A DNA stretch of 64,000 bases from Paludibacter sp. (GTDB lineage: Bacteria > Bacteroidota > Bacteroidia > Bacteroidales > Paludibacteraceae): contig JAAFGX010000010.1 in assembly GCA_010365115.1 (NCBI GenBank), forward strand, positions 1 to 64,000, read 5' to 3'. Under the pieces are notes generated by a model. It searched no databases. It saw only the letters and a program-made list of their open reading frames with translations, and was not told the DNA's origin. Of the stretch, positions 45,785-54,351 are shown piece after piece. Each line of letters begins with the position of its first letter. Position 1 is the first letter of the stretch. The translations under genes and the position numbers were made by a program.

Positions 45785-47818
45785 ATGGAAAAGTTTGATA
45801 TAAAGACAACAGACAAAAAGGTACTCAAAAAATGGTATCATTTGATGACACTGGGACGTGCAATTGATGATAAAGCACCCAACTATCTTCTTCAATCTTT
45901 GGGATGGTCATTTCATGCACCTTATGCAGGGCACGATGGCATCCAACTGGCAATTGGACAGGTTTTCAAAAGAGAGGAGGATTTTCTTTTCCCTTATTAT
46001 CGTGATTTACTCACTGCTCTTTCTGCTGGCATTACTGCCGAGGAAATTATTTTGAACGGCTTGTCGAAAGCAACTGACTTAACTAGTGCAGGACGACATG
46101 CTTCCAGCCATTTTGCCAAAAGGGAATGGCATATCGAAAATACTTCCTCTGCCGTTGCCACACAAGATTTACATGCAGTAGGAGTGGCACGAGCCATGGT
46201 ATATTACAAACAAAAAGGTGTGGCTATTACGTCACACGGAGAAGCAAGTATGTCTGAAGGATTTGTTTATGAAGCAATTAATGGCGCAAGTACCGAAAAG
46301 CTACCCGTCATTTTTATCATTCAGGATAACGGATACGGTATTTCCCTTGCCAAAAAAGATCAAACGGCTAATCGTAAATTCGCTGATAATTTTTCGGGTT
46401 TTAAAAACCTTAAAATTATTCATTGTGACGGAAAAGATGTTTTCAGTTCCATGAATGCAATGACTGAAGCGCGTGAATATGCCATTTCCACAAGTAATCC
46501 TGTAATTGTTCAGGCTAACTGTGTTCGTATAGGTTCTCATTCCAATTCGGATAAACATTCATTGTACCGCGACGAAAACGAATTGGCATATGTTAAGGCG
46601 GCTGATCCACTCCAAAAATTCCGTCGAATGTTGTTACGCTATAAAAGGCTTACGGAAGAAGAGTTGAAAGAGATTGAGGAGACAGCCAAAAAGGATTTAA
46701 GTGCAGCCAGTCGGAAAGCAATAGCAGCGCCCGACCCTGATCCTGCAACTGTAGAGGATTTTGTACTTCCCGAACCCTATATGCCAGAAAAATATGTGGA
46801 CGGAACACATACGGAGGAAGGTGAAAAAAAAACCATGATAAACGCTATTAATGAAGTTCTGAAAGTTGAGTTTCGCCGAAACCCGGACACTTTTCTTTGG
46901 GGGCAGGATGTTGCAAACAAAGATAAAGGTGGCGTGTTTAATGTGACAAAAGGCATGCAGCAGGAATTTGGGATACAACGTGTTTTCAACGCACCTATTG
47001 CTGAAGATTACATTGTTGGTACTGCAAATGGAATGAGTCGTTTTGACCCTAAAATACACATTGTTATAGAAGGGGCAGAATTTGCCGATTATTTTTGGCC
47101 TGCCGTAGAGCAATATGTTGAATGTACGCACGAATACTGGCGTAACTACGGAAAATTTGCACCAAACATCACCTGTCGTCTTGCCTCAGGAGGATATATC
47201 GGAGGTGGATTGTATCATTCACAAACTATTGAAGGTGCATTGAGTACACTTCCCGGCGCACGAATTGTCTATCCCTCATTTGCTGATGATGCCGCAGGAT
47301 TGCTGCGCACAAGTATGCGTTCAGAAGGATTTACGCTTTTTCTGGAACCAAAGGCTTTGTATAATGCCGTAAGTGCTGCAACTTATGTTCCTGACGATTT
47401 TGAGGTACCCTTTGGAAAAGCCCGTATTCGAAGAGAAGGAAACGATCTCAGCATTATCACTTATGGTAATACAACTCATTTTTGTCTGAATGTGGCAGAA
47501 AAACTTTATAAAGAAGAGAATATGAGTGTTGAAGTAGTTGATATACGATCACTGATACCGCTTGATAAAGAAACAATTTTCAAATCGGTAAAAAAAACCA
47601 GCAAAGTGCTTATTGTGCATGAAGACAAAGTTTTTTCCGGATTTGGAGCTGAGATTGCAGCCATGATAGGAACAGAAATGTTTCAATACCTGGATGCTCC
47701 AGTTCAGCGTGTCGGTTCATTGTTTACTCCTGTCGGATTTCATCCAATATTGGAGAAAGCAATTCTTATTGATGAAGAACGGATTTATAAAGCTGCCAAA
47801 GATTTGTTGTTATATTAA
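45785..47818 (+). CDS. 2-oxo acid dehydrogenase E1, fused alpha and beta subunits
   Basis: Thiamine-diphosphate dehydrogenase that decarboxylates the 2-oxo acid and acylates the E2 lipoate. Residues about 1-330 are the alpha part, with the ThDP motif TSHGEASMSEGFVYEAIN and a following IIQDNGYGIS. Residues about 350-677 are the beta part (RNPDTFLWGQDVANKDKGGV, GARIVYPSFADDAAGLLR, VVDIRSLIPLDKETI). 677 aa; the alpha-beta fusion is common in Bacteroidetes. Substrate by context: a branched-chain 2-oxo acid is most likely. Confidence 0.9.
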   Translation: MEKFDIKTTDKKVLKKWYHLMTLGRAIDDKAPNYLLQSLGWSFHAPYAGHDGIQLAIGQVFKREEDFLFPYYRDLLTALSAGITAEEIILNGLSKATDLTSAGRHASSHFAKREWHIENTSSAVATQDLHAVGVARAMVYYKQKGVAITSHGEASMSEGFVYEAINGASTEKLPVIFIIQDNGYGISLAKKDQTANRKFADNFSGFKNLKIIHCDGKDVFSSMNAMTEAREYAISTSNPVIVQANCVRIGSHSNSDKHSLYRDENELAYVKAADPLQKFRRMLLRYKRLTEEELKEIEETAKKDLSAASRKAIAAPDPDPATVEDFVLPEPYMPEKYVDGTHTEEGEKKTMINAINEVLKVEFRRNPDTFLWGQDVANKDKGGVFNVTKGMQQEFGIQRVFNAPIAEDYIVGTANGMSRFDPKIHIVIEGAEFADYFWPAVEQYVECTHEYWRNYGKFAPNITCRLASGGYIGGGLYHSQTIEGALSTLPGARIVYPSFADDAAGLLRTSMRSEGFTLFLEPKALYNAVSAATYVPDDFEVPFGKARIRREGNDLSIITYGNTTHFCLNVAEKLYKEENMSVEVVDIRSLIPLDKETIFKSVKKTSKVLIVHEDKVFSGFGAEIAAMIGTEMFQYLDAPVQRVGSLFTPVGFHPILEKAILIDEERIYKAAKDLLLY

Positions 47819-47875
47819 TGAAAAAAGTCAAGTGAACTTTTTTGTTTACAAATTTAAATAAACAATTATTATTGT

Positions 47876-48382
47876 ATGAAGAAGATAGGATTATTTTATG
47901 GCAAAAACACTGTAAAAACAGCTAATGTAGCAAAGAAGATACAGGAAGCATTTGGTGACAACGAAATTGATCTTGTAACCGTTGAAGATGCATGGAAAAA
48001 GGAATTCGAGAGCTACAAGTATCTGATTGCAGGCACTTCCACCTGGTTTGACGGTGAACTTCCCAATTCATGGGACGAACTTATGCCTTTGCTGAATACC
48101 TTGGATTTGAAAAATAAGAAAGTGGCAATTTTCGGACTTGGCAATCAGAAGGATTATCCCGATAATTTTGTGGATGGTATTGGTATACTGGCTGAAGTAT
48201 TCGAAAAGGTCGGAGCTAAAATTGTGGGATTTACTTCTGCAGAAGAGTATGATTTTAATCACTCATTAGCATTTAAGGATGAAAAATTTGTCGGTTTAGT
48301 CATCGATGTAGAAAACCAGGCGAAAAAAACGGATAAAAGGGTGAAGGATTGGGTGGAATCACTCAAAAAAGAATTTCAGTAA
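47876..48382 (+). CDS. Flavodoxin-like protein with a variant phosphate loop
   Basis: 168-aa single-domain flavodoxin (FldA-like). The usual FMN-phosphate loop T/S-x-T-G-x-T is replaced by KNTVKT in FYGKNTVKTANVA. The second FMN loop (GTSTWFDGELPNSW) and IFGLGNQKDYPDNFVDG are clear. It lies 57 bp after E1 on the same strand and is probably cotranscribed with the 2-oxo acid dehydrogenase cluster. It may serve as electron carrier for this or another process. Whether FMN binding is normal cannot be told from sequence. Confidence 0.85.
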   Translation: MKKIGLFYGKNTVKTANVAKKIQEAFGDNEIDLVTVEDAWKKEFESYKYLIAGTSTWFDGELPNSWDELMPLLNTLDLKNKKVAIFGLGNQKDYPDNFVDGIGILAEVFEKVGAKIVGFTSAEEYDFNHSLAFKDEKFVGLVIDVENQAKKTDKRVKDWVESLKKEFQ

Positions 48383-48454
48383 AAACAGGAATGAATGCCT
48401 GTAAAAGTGATTTTTAGAAAAAAGTTATTTGGCATAGGCGTTTAGAACAAATTT

Positions 48455-48480
48455 ACGCTGGTTAAGCGGATTTAAAACGT
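48455..48480. repeat. AAGCGGATT repeat, copy 1
   Basis: The segment ACGCTGGTTAAGCGGATTTAA matches the second copy at 52784-52820 (CGCAGATTAGGCGGATTAAA) in design and partly in sequence. Confidence 0.5.
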
Positions 48481-48518
48481 TAAGAATTCCAACAAGTCGG
48501 AATGATTTTCGCTATATC

Positions 48519-48537
48519 AATCCCGATTTATCGGGGT
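48519..48537. repeat. ATCCCGAT palindrome, copy 2
   Basis: AATCCCGAT-TT-ATCGGGGTT inverted repeat, related to 18057-18076. Confidence 0.5.
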
Positions 48538-48863
48538 TCTAAATCCGTAATAAATATTTTAAATCCTTCATAATCAGCGAATGCCATCAAGTCGGCACAT
48601 CAGAATACTCCGTCAGTGTTCTATTATTGTTTTTTATATTGAATATTGATTTCATCAGACACAATACTTTTGAACGTATTTATTCTCAATTAATTGTAGA
48701 TTTTTTACACCCCACCTGTTAGGACTCAATTTAAATATTACTGTCTACGTTTGATTCTCAAACATAATGCAACGTTTTTACTCAACATTTCATCTATATT
48801 TAAAATGGATAAAATTTACATCCAAAATTTATTTATTACAAACCAATTTAATTATTTTGAGTT

Positions 48864-49598
48864 ATGAAAAAGTTGATATTCGTAATTATGGCTTCAGCAT
48901 TGTTACTGTCTTGTAACCGCGAAAATGAAAATATGTATGAAAATGATTTGTCAGATATAGCTACTGTGGACAATTCGGCACAAAGCACCAAATTCTTTCT
49001 GAATCTGGATAATAAAGAACGGCTATACACTATGGTATCGGACTTGAGATATTATCGTCCGAAAGATGGACAGCGGGTTATTGCCAACTATGTAATTCTT
49101 TCGAACAAGAGTGACACCAGCACTTACAATCACGATGTGAAATTAATTGATGTATATGAAATACTAACAAAAGGCATTTTCAGAATTAAACCGGTCCAAC
49201 AAGACAGTATTGGAAATGACCAGATTGAAATCAGACAAATGTGGATAGGAAGTGATTATCTAAATGTAGAATTTAGTTATCCGGGATATAATAAAATCCA
49301 TTTTATAAGTCTTATTTCGGATAGTACAAAAACATATACCGACAATAAAATCCATCTGGAATTCCGACACAATGCAAACGGCGATTATCCTTCCATTTCG
49401 AAGTGGGGAATGGCATCCTTCGATTTAAGGTCATTGCAATCGAATGCCACAAACGACTCGTTGCAACTGGTAATTCATACCAAAGAATACCGCTCAACAG
49501 GAGACAACACCTATTCAATGACCTATAAATTTAATACTCCAAGTCTGGTTTCTGCCAGAAAAATCAGCATTCCAAAAAATGCAGAAAAAGCTTATTAA
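48864..49598 (+). CDS. NigD-like outer-membrane lipoprotein
   Basis: Lipobox ALLLSC (LLLSCNRENEN), so lipid-anchored. The fold marks are FFLNLDNKERLYTM, DGQRVIANYVIL and KLIDVYEILTKGIF, which match the N-terminal OB-like and C-terminal beta-sandwich parts of NigD-family proteins. 244 aa. The family is encoded in some bacteriocin and polysaccharide loci, but function here is unknown. Monocistronic, with a strong downstream terminator. Confidence 0.75.
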   Translation: MKKLIFVIMASALLLSCNRENENMYENDLSDIATVDNSAQSTKFFLNLDNKERLYTMVSDLRYYRPKDGQRVIANYVILSNKSDTSTYNHDVKLIDVYEILTKGIFRIKPVQQDSIGNDQIEIRQMWIGSDYLNVEFSYPGYNKIHFISLISDSTKTYTDNKIHLEFRHNANGDYPSISKWGMASFDLRSLQSNATNDSLQLVIHTKEYRSTGDNTYSMTYKFNTPSLVSARKISIPKNAEKAY

Positions 49599-49617
49599 TT
49601 CGATCTTTAAATTTTGC

Positions 49618-49654
49618 AAAAAGTCCAATCTGTTTTAAACAGATTGGACTTTTT
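49618..49654 (+). terminator. Terminator of the NigD-like gene
   Basis: A perfect 12-bp stem AAGTCCAATCTG/CAGATTGGACTT with a 7-nt loop and a T-run, about 20 bp past the stop codon. Confidence 0.85.
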
Positions 49655-49755
49655 ACATGTTTTGTTATTAGCTACTTTAAAAATGAAGTCTTGACTTTTT
49701 GTTTTATGAATTCTGAAGGAATTTAATCTTTATAGCACTCATTTTTGAAACATCT

Positions 49756-49778
49756 ATTCGACCTCGATGAGGTCGAAT
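49756..49778. repeat. REP-like TCGACCTC palindrome
   Basis: ATTCGACCTC-GAT-GAGGTCGAAT, a perfect 10-bp stem with a 3-nt loop, in non-coding sequence away from the terminator. It looks like a dispersed palindrome rather than a terminator (no T-run). Confidence 0.6.
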
Positions 49779-49917
49779 GGTACAATAAAAATGATTCATC
49801 TATAAACATGTGACTTCTTCTAAGTCAAAAAATATAGAATTATTGACTTTCTAAAAAAATTAAGACTACTTCAATTTATTTTAAAAAATAAAATAGCTTT
49901 TCACATTTACTTTTTTC

Positions 49918-49925
49918 TATCTTTG
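49918..49925 (+). promoter_or_regulatory. -7 box for pepD
   Basis: TATCTTTG, a full match, about 47 bp upstream of ATG 49973. Confidence 0.65.
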
Positions 49926-49972
49926 TAGTTCGAATTTCTGAAATATAATCATTATTTATAAAAAATACACCT

Positions 49973-51418
49973 ATGAAAACACTGAAACCCGAATTGGTAT
50001 GGAATTTTTTTCATGATATTACTCAAATTCCACGTCCGTCGAAAAAAGAAGAAAAAGTAATTGCCTATCTAAAAGCATTTAGCGAAAATTATAAATTAGA
50101 ATCCAAAGTGGATGCCACTGGCAATGTGTTGATTTGCAAGCCGCCCACTGCTGGATACGAAAACCATAAAATGGTGATACTGCAAGCACATATGGATATG
50201 GTTTGTGAAAAAAACAGTGACATCTCCTTTAATTTCGATACCGATCCTATTCAAACTTATATAGATGGTGACTGGGTAAAAGCTAAAGGAACAACCTTAG
50301 GTGCAGATAATGGCATAGGTATGTCGTTGATGCTAGCCATTTTGGCTTCTGATAATTTAAAACATCCGGCATTGGAATGTTTATTTACTGCAGATGAAGA
50401 AACCGGACTGACTGGTGCGTTTGCTCTTGATAAAAAATTATTAAAAGGAGAAGTGTTGATAAATCTTGATTCGGAAGATGATGGTGAAATTTTCGTGGGT
50501 TGTGCGGGAGGAATTGACACTACAGCTATTCTGCCCTTTAAAGCGGAGAAATCTCCCAACGGGTATTTTACATTTAGTGTTTCGGTGAAAGGTCTGACAG
50601 GTGGACATTCGGGTGACGATATTGATAAGGGCAGAGGTAATGCCAATAAAATTCTGAACCGATACCTTTGGGATGTGAATAAAAAAATGGATGTGCGCAT
50701 TCATAATTTTGATGGCGGCAATCTGCGAAATGCCATTCCACGAGAAGCAACGGCTACCGTTTCGGTTCCGTTTTCCGAAAAAGAAAATATCCGTGTCATG
50801 CTCAATACGTATATTGTTGATTTAGAACAAGAACTGGGCGAAATTGAACCGAACATGCAGATCAATCTTGAATCGGAAACACAACCCGAAATGGCTATTG
50901 ATAAAACAACTTCAAATGCCTTATTGAATGTATTATACGCTTGTCCGCATGGAGTGAAAGCCATGAGTAAGGATATGCCCGGACTGGTGGAAACGTCTAC
51001 CAATCTGGCTTCAATAAAAATGAAACCCAACAATACGATTTTAATTACCACAAGTCAGCGGAGTTCAGTCGATTCGGCAAAATACGATATTGCACATCAG
51101 GTGGAAGCTGTAATGACTTTGGCAGGAGCAACTGCCACGCACGGTGATGGTTATCCGGGCTGGAAACCCAACCTAAAATCGGACATACTGAAAACCGCAC
51201 AGGAAAGCTACAAAAAACTGTTTGACGAAGAACCAAAAATTCGGGCCATACATGCGGGACTAGAATGCGGACTTTTCCTTGAAAAATATCCGCACTTGGA
51301 TATGATTTCCATTGGACCGCAAATGTACGGCGTTCATTCACCGGACGAACGGTTGAGTATTAGTTCAACCCAAAAGTGTTGGAAATGGCTGGTGGAGATA
51401 TTGGAAAATAGTTTGTAA
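49973..51418 (+). CDS. pepD: Aminoacyl-histidine dipeptidase (M20 family)
   Basis: Zinc dipeptidase (PepD/carnosinase-like) that cleaves Xaa-His and other dipeptides. The metal ligands are seen in LQAHMDMVCEKN (His, Asp), LGADNGIGMSL (Asp bridge), TADEETGLTGAFALD (Glu, general base and ligand) and HAGLECGLF near the C-terminus. The dimerisation domain lies between. 481 aa is the expected length. It is followed by a long palindromic terminator. Confidence 0.95.
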   Translation: MKTLKPELVWNFFHDITQIPRPSKKEEKVIAYLKAFSENYKLESKVDATGNVLICKPPTAGYENHKMVILQAHMDMVCEKNSDISFNFDTDPIQTYIDGDWVKAKGTTLGADNGIGMSLMLAILASDNLKHPALECLFTADEETGLTGAFALDKKLLKGEVLINLDSEDDGEIFVGCAGGIDTTAILPFKAEKSPNGYFTFSVSVKGLTGGHSGDDIDKGRGNANKILNRYLWDVNKKMDVRIHNFDGGNLRNAIPREATATVSVPFSEKENIRVMLNTYIVDLEQELGEIEPNMQINLESETQPEMAIDKTTSNALLNVLYACPHGVKAMSKDMPGLVETSTNLASIKMKPNNTILITTSQRSSVDSAKYDIAHQVEAVMTLAGATATHGDGYPGWKPNLKSDILKTAQESYKKLFDEEPKIRAIHAGLECGLFLEKYPHLDMISIGPQMYGVHSPDERLSISSTQKCWKWLVEILENSL

Positions 51419-51419
51419 C

Positions 51420-51458
51420 TATAATTTTCCCAAAGTTAAGAACTTTGGGAAAATTATA
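51420..51458. terminator. Terminator after pepD
   Basis: TATAATTTTCCCAAAGTT pairs with its complement across an AAG loop (18 bp, perfect), directly past the pepD stop. Confidence 0.75.
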
Positions 51459-51548
51459 GATTGAATATTTCCATCAATGGCAAAGGTTTTAAACGATTCG
51501 TTCAATTATAAAATTTGCAGGAAAAATTGTTTTGGTTTCTAAAAATGC

Positions 51549-51556
51549 TATATTTG
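51549..51556 (+). promoter_or_regulatory. -7 box for the DUF4143 ATPase
   Basis: TATATTTG, 45 bp upstream of ATG 51602. Confidence 0.55.
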
Positions 51557-51601
51557 CAGCAATTAATGTAATTTTATCATGATATAATAACAAAATGAAT
51601 C

Positions 51602-52744
51602 ATGTATATACGAAAACTACTGCTCGAAAGTGATAATAATGATAGTATTTTTTTATGGGGTGCTCGTCAGGTTGGGAAAACAACATTATTAGAATATCAG
51701 TATCCAAATGCAAGATATTATGATTTATTGCAATCCACTGAATTTGAACGGCTATTCCGACGTCCTTCGTTACTGAGTGAAGAACTTGAGACTGCCTTAG
51801 AAGGTGAATTGGTGATTATTGATGAAATTCAGAAAGTTCCTCAGTTATTAGACGAAGTTCAACGGCTGATTCACAAGAAAAAGCTTCGATTTATACTCAG
51901 CGGTTCCAGTCCTAGAAAATTGAAACGAATAGGAGCTAATTTACTGGGAGGAAGAGCGTTAAAAAAAACACTGTTCCCATTGGTAAGTGCCGAAATTCCT
52001 GACTTTGACATTCTAAAGGCTGTGAATAATGGCATGATTCCCAGACATTATGCTGTGAACAATCCATGGGAACGATTTCGGGCTTATATAGGCGTTTACC
52101 TGAACGAGGAAATCAGAGAAGAAGCTATTTCTAGAAAGTTAAACTCTTTTTCGCGGTTTTTAGAGGTTGCTGCATATAGCAATACCGAAATGGTGGTTTA
52201 TAAAAACATAGCGCAAGATTGTGGTATTGACCACCGTACAGTAAAAGAATATTTTGAAATACTTCAAGATACATTAATCGGCTATCTAATACCTGGTTTT
52301 AGTGCTACGCAAAAAAGAAGAGCTATTTTAGCGCCAAAATTCTATTACTTTGATGTAGGTGTTGCCAATTATTTGTGTAATAGAAAAAATATTCAACAGG
52401 GTACCGATGCTTTTGGTCATGCTTTTGAACATCTTATTATTCAAGAACTTATTGCATACCTAAATTACCAAAACTCAGATGAAGCCTTAACTTATTGGCG
52501 CACCAGCAGTGGATACGAAGTGGATGCTATCATTGGGCATGGACGCATTGCCATAGAAATAAAATCGAGCAATGAAGTAAATGCAAGACATTTAAAAGGA
52601 TTAAAGGCATTTCTCGAAGATTTTCCGCAGGCACGAACAATAGTTGTTTCCATGGATAAAAACAAGCGAGTTTTAAATGGTGTTGAGATATTTCCGGCTA
52701 GCGAATTCTTAAAGGCTTTGTGGAACGGTGATATAAGTAAGTGA
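51602..52744 (+). CDS. AAA ATPase with DUF4143 domain
   Basis: AAA_14-type ATPase. Walker A is GARQVGKTTLLE near residue 20, Walker B is LVIIDEIQKVP near 75, and sensor-like ILSGSSPRKLKR follows. The C-terminal DUF4143 region (residues about 180-350) includes GYEVDAIIGHGRIAIEIKSS, a D...E.K pattern like that of PD-(D/E)XK nucleases. 380 aa. These proteins are patchily spread and their function is undefined. The gene stands alone with its own promoter, between two housekeeping genes. Confidence 0.85.
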   Translation: MYIRKLLLESDNNDSIFLWGARQVGKTTLLEYQYPNARYYDLLQSTEFERLFRRPSLLSEELETALEGELVIIDEIQKVPQLLDEVQRLIHKKKLRFILSGSSPRKLKRIGANLLGGRALKKTLFPLVSAEIPDFDILKAVNNGMIPRHYAVNNPWERFRAYIGVYLNEEIREEAISRKLNSFSRFLEVAAYSNTEMVVYKNIAQDCGIDHRTVKEYFEILQDTLIGYLIPGFSATQKRRAILAPKFYYFDVGVANYLCNRKNIQQGTDAFGHAFEHLIIQELIAYLNYQNSDEALTYWRTSSGYEVDAIIGHGRIAIEIKSSNEVNARHLKGLKAFLEDFPQARTIVVSMDKNKRVLNGVEIFPASEFLKALWNGDISK

Positions 52745-52783
52745 TAGTAAATAATGTCGTATTTAATTTATAAAAAAAATAGA

Positions 52784-52820
52784 ACGCAGATTTTCGCAGA
52801 TTAGGCGGATTAAAAAAAAC
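52784..52820. repeat. AAGCGGATT-type repeat, copy 2
   Basis: CGCAGATTTTCGCAGATTAGGCGGATTAAA, with internal CGCAGATT duplication. Related to 48455-48480. Confidence 0.5.
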
Positions 52821-52988
52821 GGATTTCAATATTGCTTTCAGCAATTTGATTATCAAATACATGAAGCAATATTCTCTCACCAAATCCACAATCTATTTAT
52901 AACTAATAAAATGTGCAATATATTGTCCCATCTACTTAGTATTCGGATAAGTCAAATTTATCTAACCTGATGTAATCAACCAAACAAT

Positions 52989-54218
52989 ATGAAAAAACCA
53001 AATAAGCGCAAAATTATCAACGATCCGGTTTTCGGATTTATCAATATTCCAAACGATTTTTTGTACGATATCATTCAGCATCCGTACTTTCAGCGACTAA
53101 CGCGAATTAAGCAATTGGGGCTTTCGTCGTTTGTATATCCGGGAGCGCAACACACCCGCATGCAACATTCGTTGGGTGCAATGCATCTAATGGGGGAAGC
53201 CATCGCACAACTGCAACAGGAAGGACACGAAATAACACCGCCAGAAGCTGAAGCGGTGCGGGCTTGCATCTTGCTACACGATATTGGTCATGGACCTTTT
53301 TCGCATACGTTGGAGCATAGTTTAGTGTATGGAATCAACCACGAAGAAATTTCGTTGTGGATGATGCAAAAGATAAATGCCGAGATGGATGGTAAACTGG
53401 ATATGACGTTGGAAATTTTCACCAATGTGTATCCTAAAAAATTCTTACATCAATTGGTTTCCAGTCAGTTGGATATGGACCGGTTGGATTATTTAAGTCG
53501 CGACAGTTTCTATTCGGGCGTAAGTGAAGGAATTATCGGAGCTGCTCGCATTATAAAAATGTTGAATATTCATGATGATCAACTGGTCATTGAGGCAAAA
53601 GGAATTTATTCTATCGAAAAATTTCTGGTGGCGCGACGGTTGATGTATTGGCAGGTTTATTTGCACAAAACATCGGTGGCTGCCGAGCAAATGTTATTGA
53701 ATATTTTGAAACGAGCCAAAGAGTTGGCAAGTAAAGGGGTTGTACTTTTCGCAACACCGGCGTTGCATTATTTTCTTTATAATGAGATTCATAAACAAAA
53801 TTTCAGACTTACCGGCGACGCATTGGAACATTTTGCCATGCTCGATGATTCGGATCTGATAAGTGCTATCAAGGTGTGGTCGTCTCATTCCGATATCGTT
53901 CTGTCAACTTTATGCAAGGCATTTACAAACAGGCGACTTTTTAAAGTGTTGATAAGTGCCGAGTCGGTTAAAAATGAAATTAAAAATCAGTATTTAGAAC
54001 AATACACCCGACATTTTGGAATAAATATTAACGATGCAACATACTTTTTAGGTGAAGAAATCGTTAGTACCGATACGTACAGTCCTGACGATGATAATAT
54101 CAATATCTTATTCAAAGATGGAACAATAAAAGACATTGCTGACGCTTCGGATATGTTAAACATCAGTGTTTTGACAAAGAAAGTGGAAAAGCATTATTTT
54201 TGTTTCATGCGATTGTAA
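52989..54218 (+). CDS. HD-domain phosphohydrolase, SAMHD1/dNTPase-like
   Basis: Metal-dependent hydrolase of the HD superfamily. The metal ligands are visible in HTRMQHSLGAMHLM (His), CILLHDIGHGPFSHTLEH (His-Asp) and SQLDMDRLDYLSRDS (Asp). The N-terminus KIINDPVFGFINIPNDFLYDII is typical of the group. 409 aa. The likely substrate is a dNTP, though other phosphoesters are possible. It lies upstream of lpxD in the same orientation, an order often kept in Bacteroidetes. Confidence 0.88.
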   Translation: MKKPNKRKIINDPVFGFINIPNDFLYDIIQHPYFQRLTRIKQLGLSSFVYPGAQHTRMQHSLGAMHLMGEAIAQLQQEGHEITPPEAEAVRACILLHDIGHGPFSHTLEHSLVYGINHEEISLWMMQKINAEMDGKLDMTLEIFTNVYPKKFLHQLVSSQLDMDRLDYLSRDSFYSGVSEGIIGAARIIKMLNIHDDQLVIEAKGIYSIEKFLVARRLMYWQVYLHKTSVAAEQMLLNILKRAKELASKGVVLFATPALHYFLYNEIHKQNFRLTGDALEHFAMLDDSDLISAIKVWSSHSDIVLSTLCKAFTNRRLFKVLISAESVKNEIKNQYLEQYTRHFGININDATYFLGEEIVSTDTYSPDDDNINILFKDGTIKDIADASDMLNISVLTKKVEKHYFCFMRL

Positions 54219-54325
54219 AATTTCACTACTGATATTTTACTTTTTGAATGTGAAAAATATGGGAAATTGAACATTGATTTCTTAAATTCTTTACACATGT
54301 TTATGGATTATTGGAAATAGTTTAG

Positions 54326-54333
54326 TACTTTTG
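54326..54333 (+). promoter_or_regulatory. -7 box for the lpx genes; moves the lpxD start
   Basis: TACTTTTG, 18 bp upstream of ATG 54352. The ORF-track TTG start (54331) lies within this box. Confidence 0.6.
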
Positions 54334-54351
54334 CAATCAAATTTTTTTTAT

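Larger units (their letters stand above)
48383..48863. other. Intergenic region after the 2-oxo acid dehydrogenase cluster
   Basis: 481 bp. It contains a decayed ACGCTGGTTAAGCGGATTTAAA-type repeat, a CCCGAT palindrome (48519-48537) and AT-rich sequence leading to the NigD-like gene. No gene frame. Confidence 0.6.
49599..49972. other. NigD-pepD intergenic region
   Basis: 374 bp holding a strong terminator, a TCGACCTC palindrome and the pepD promoter. No coding frame. Confidence 0.65.

Noticed and set aside
45785-47818. E1 alpha-beta joined ORF as an assembly or frameshift artefact
   Set aside because: The fused form is normal in Bacteroidetes and the reading frame is continuous with good motifs in both halves.
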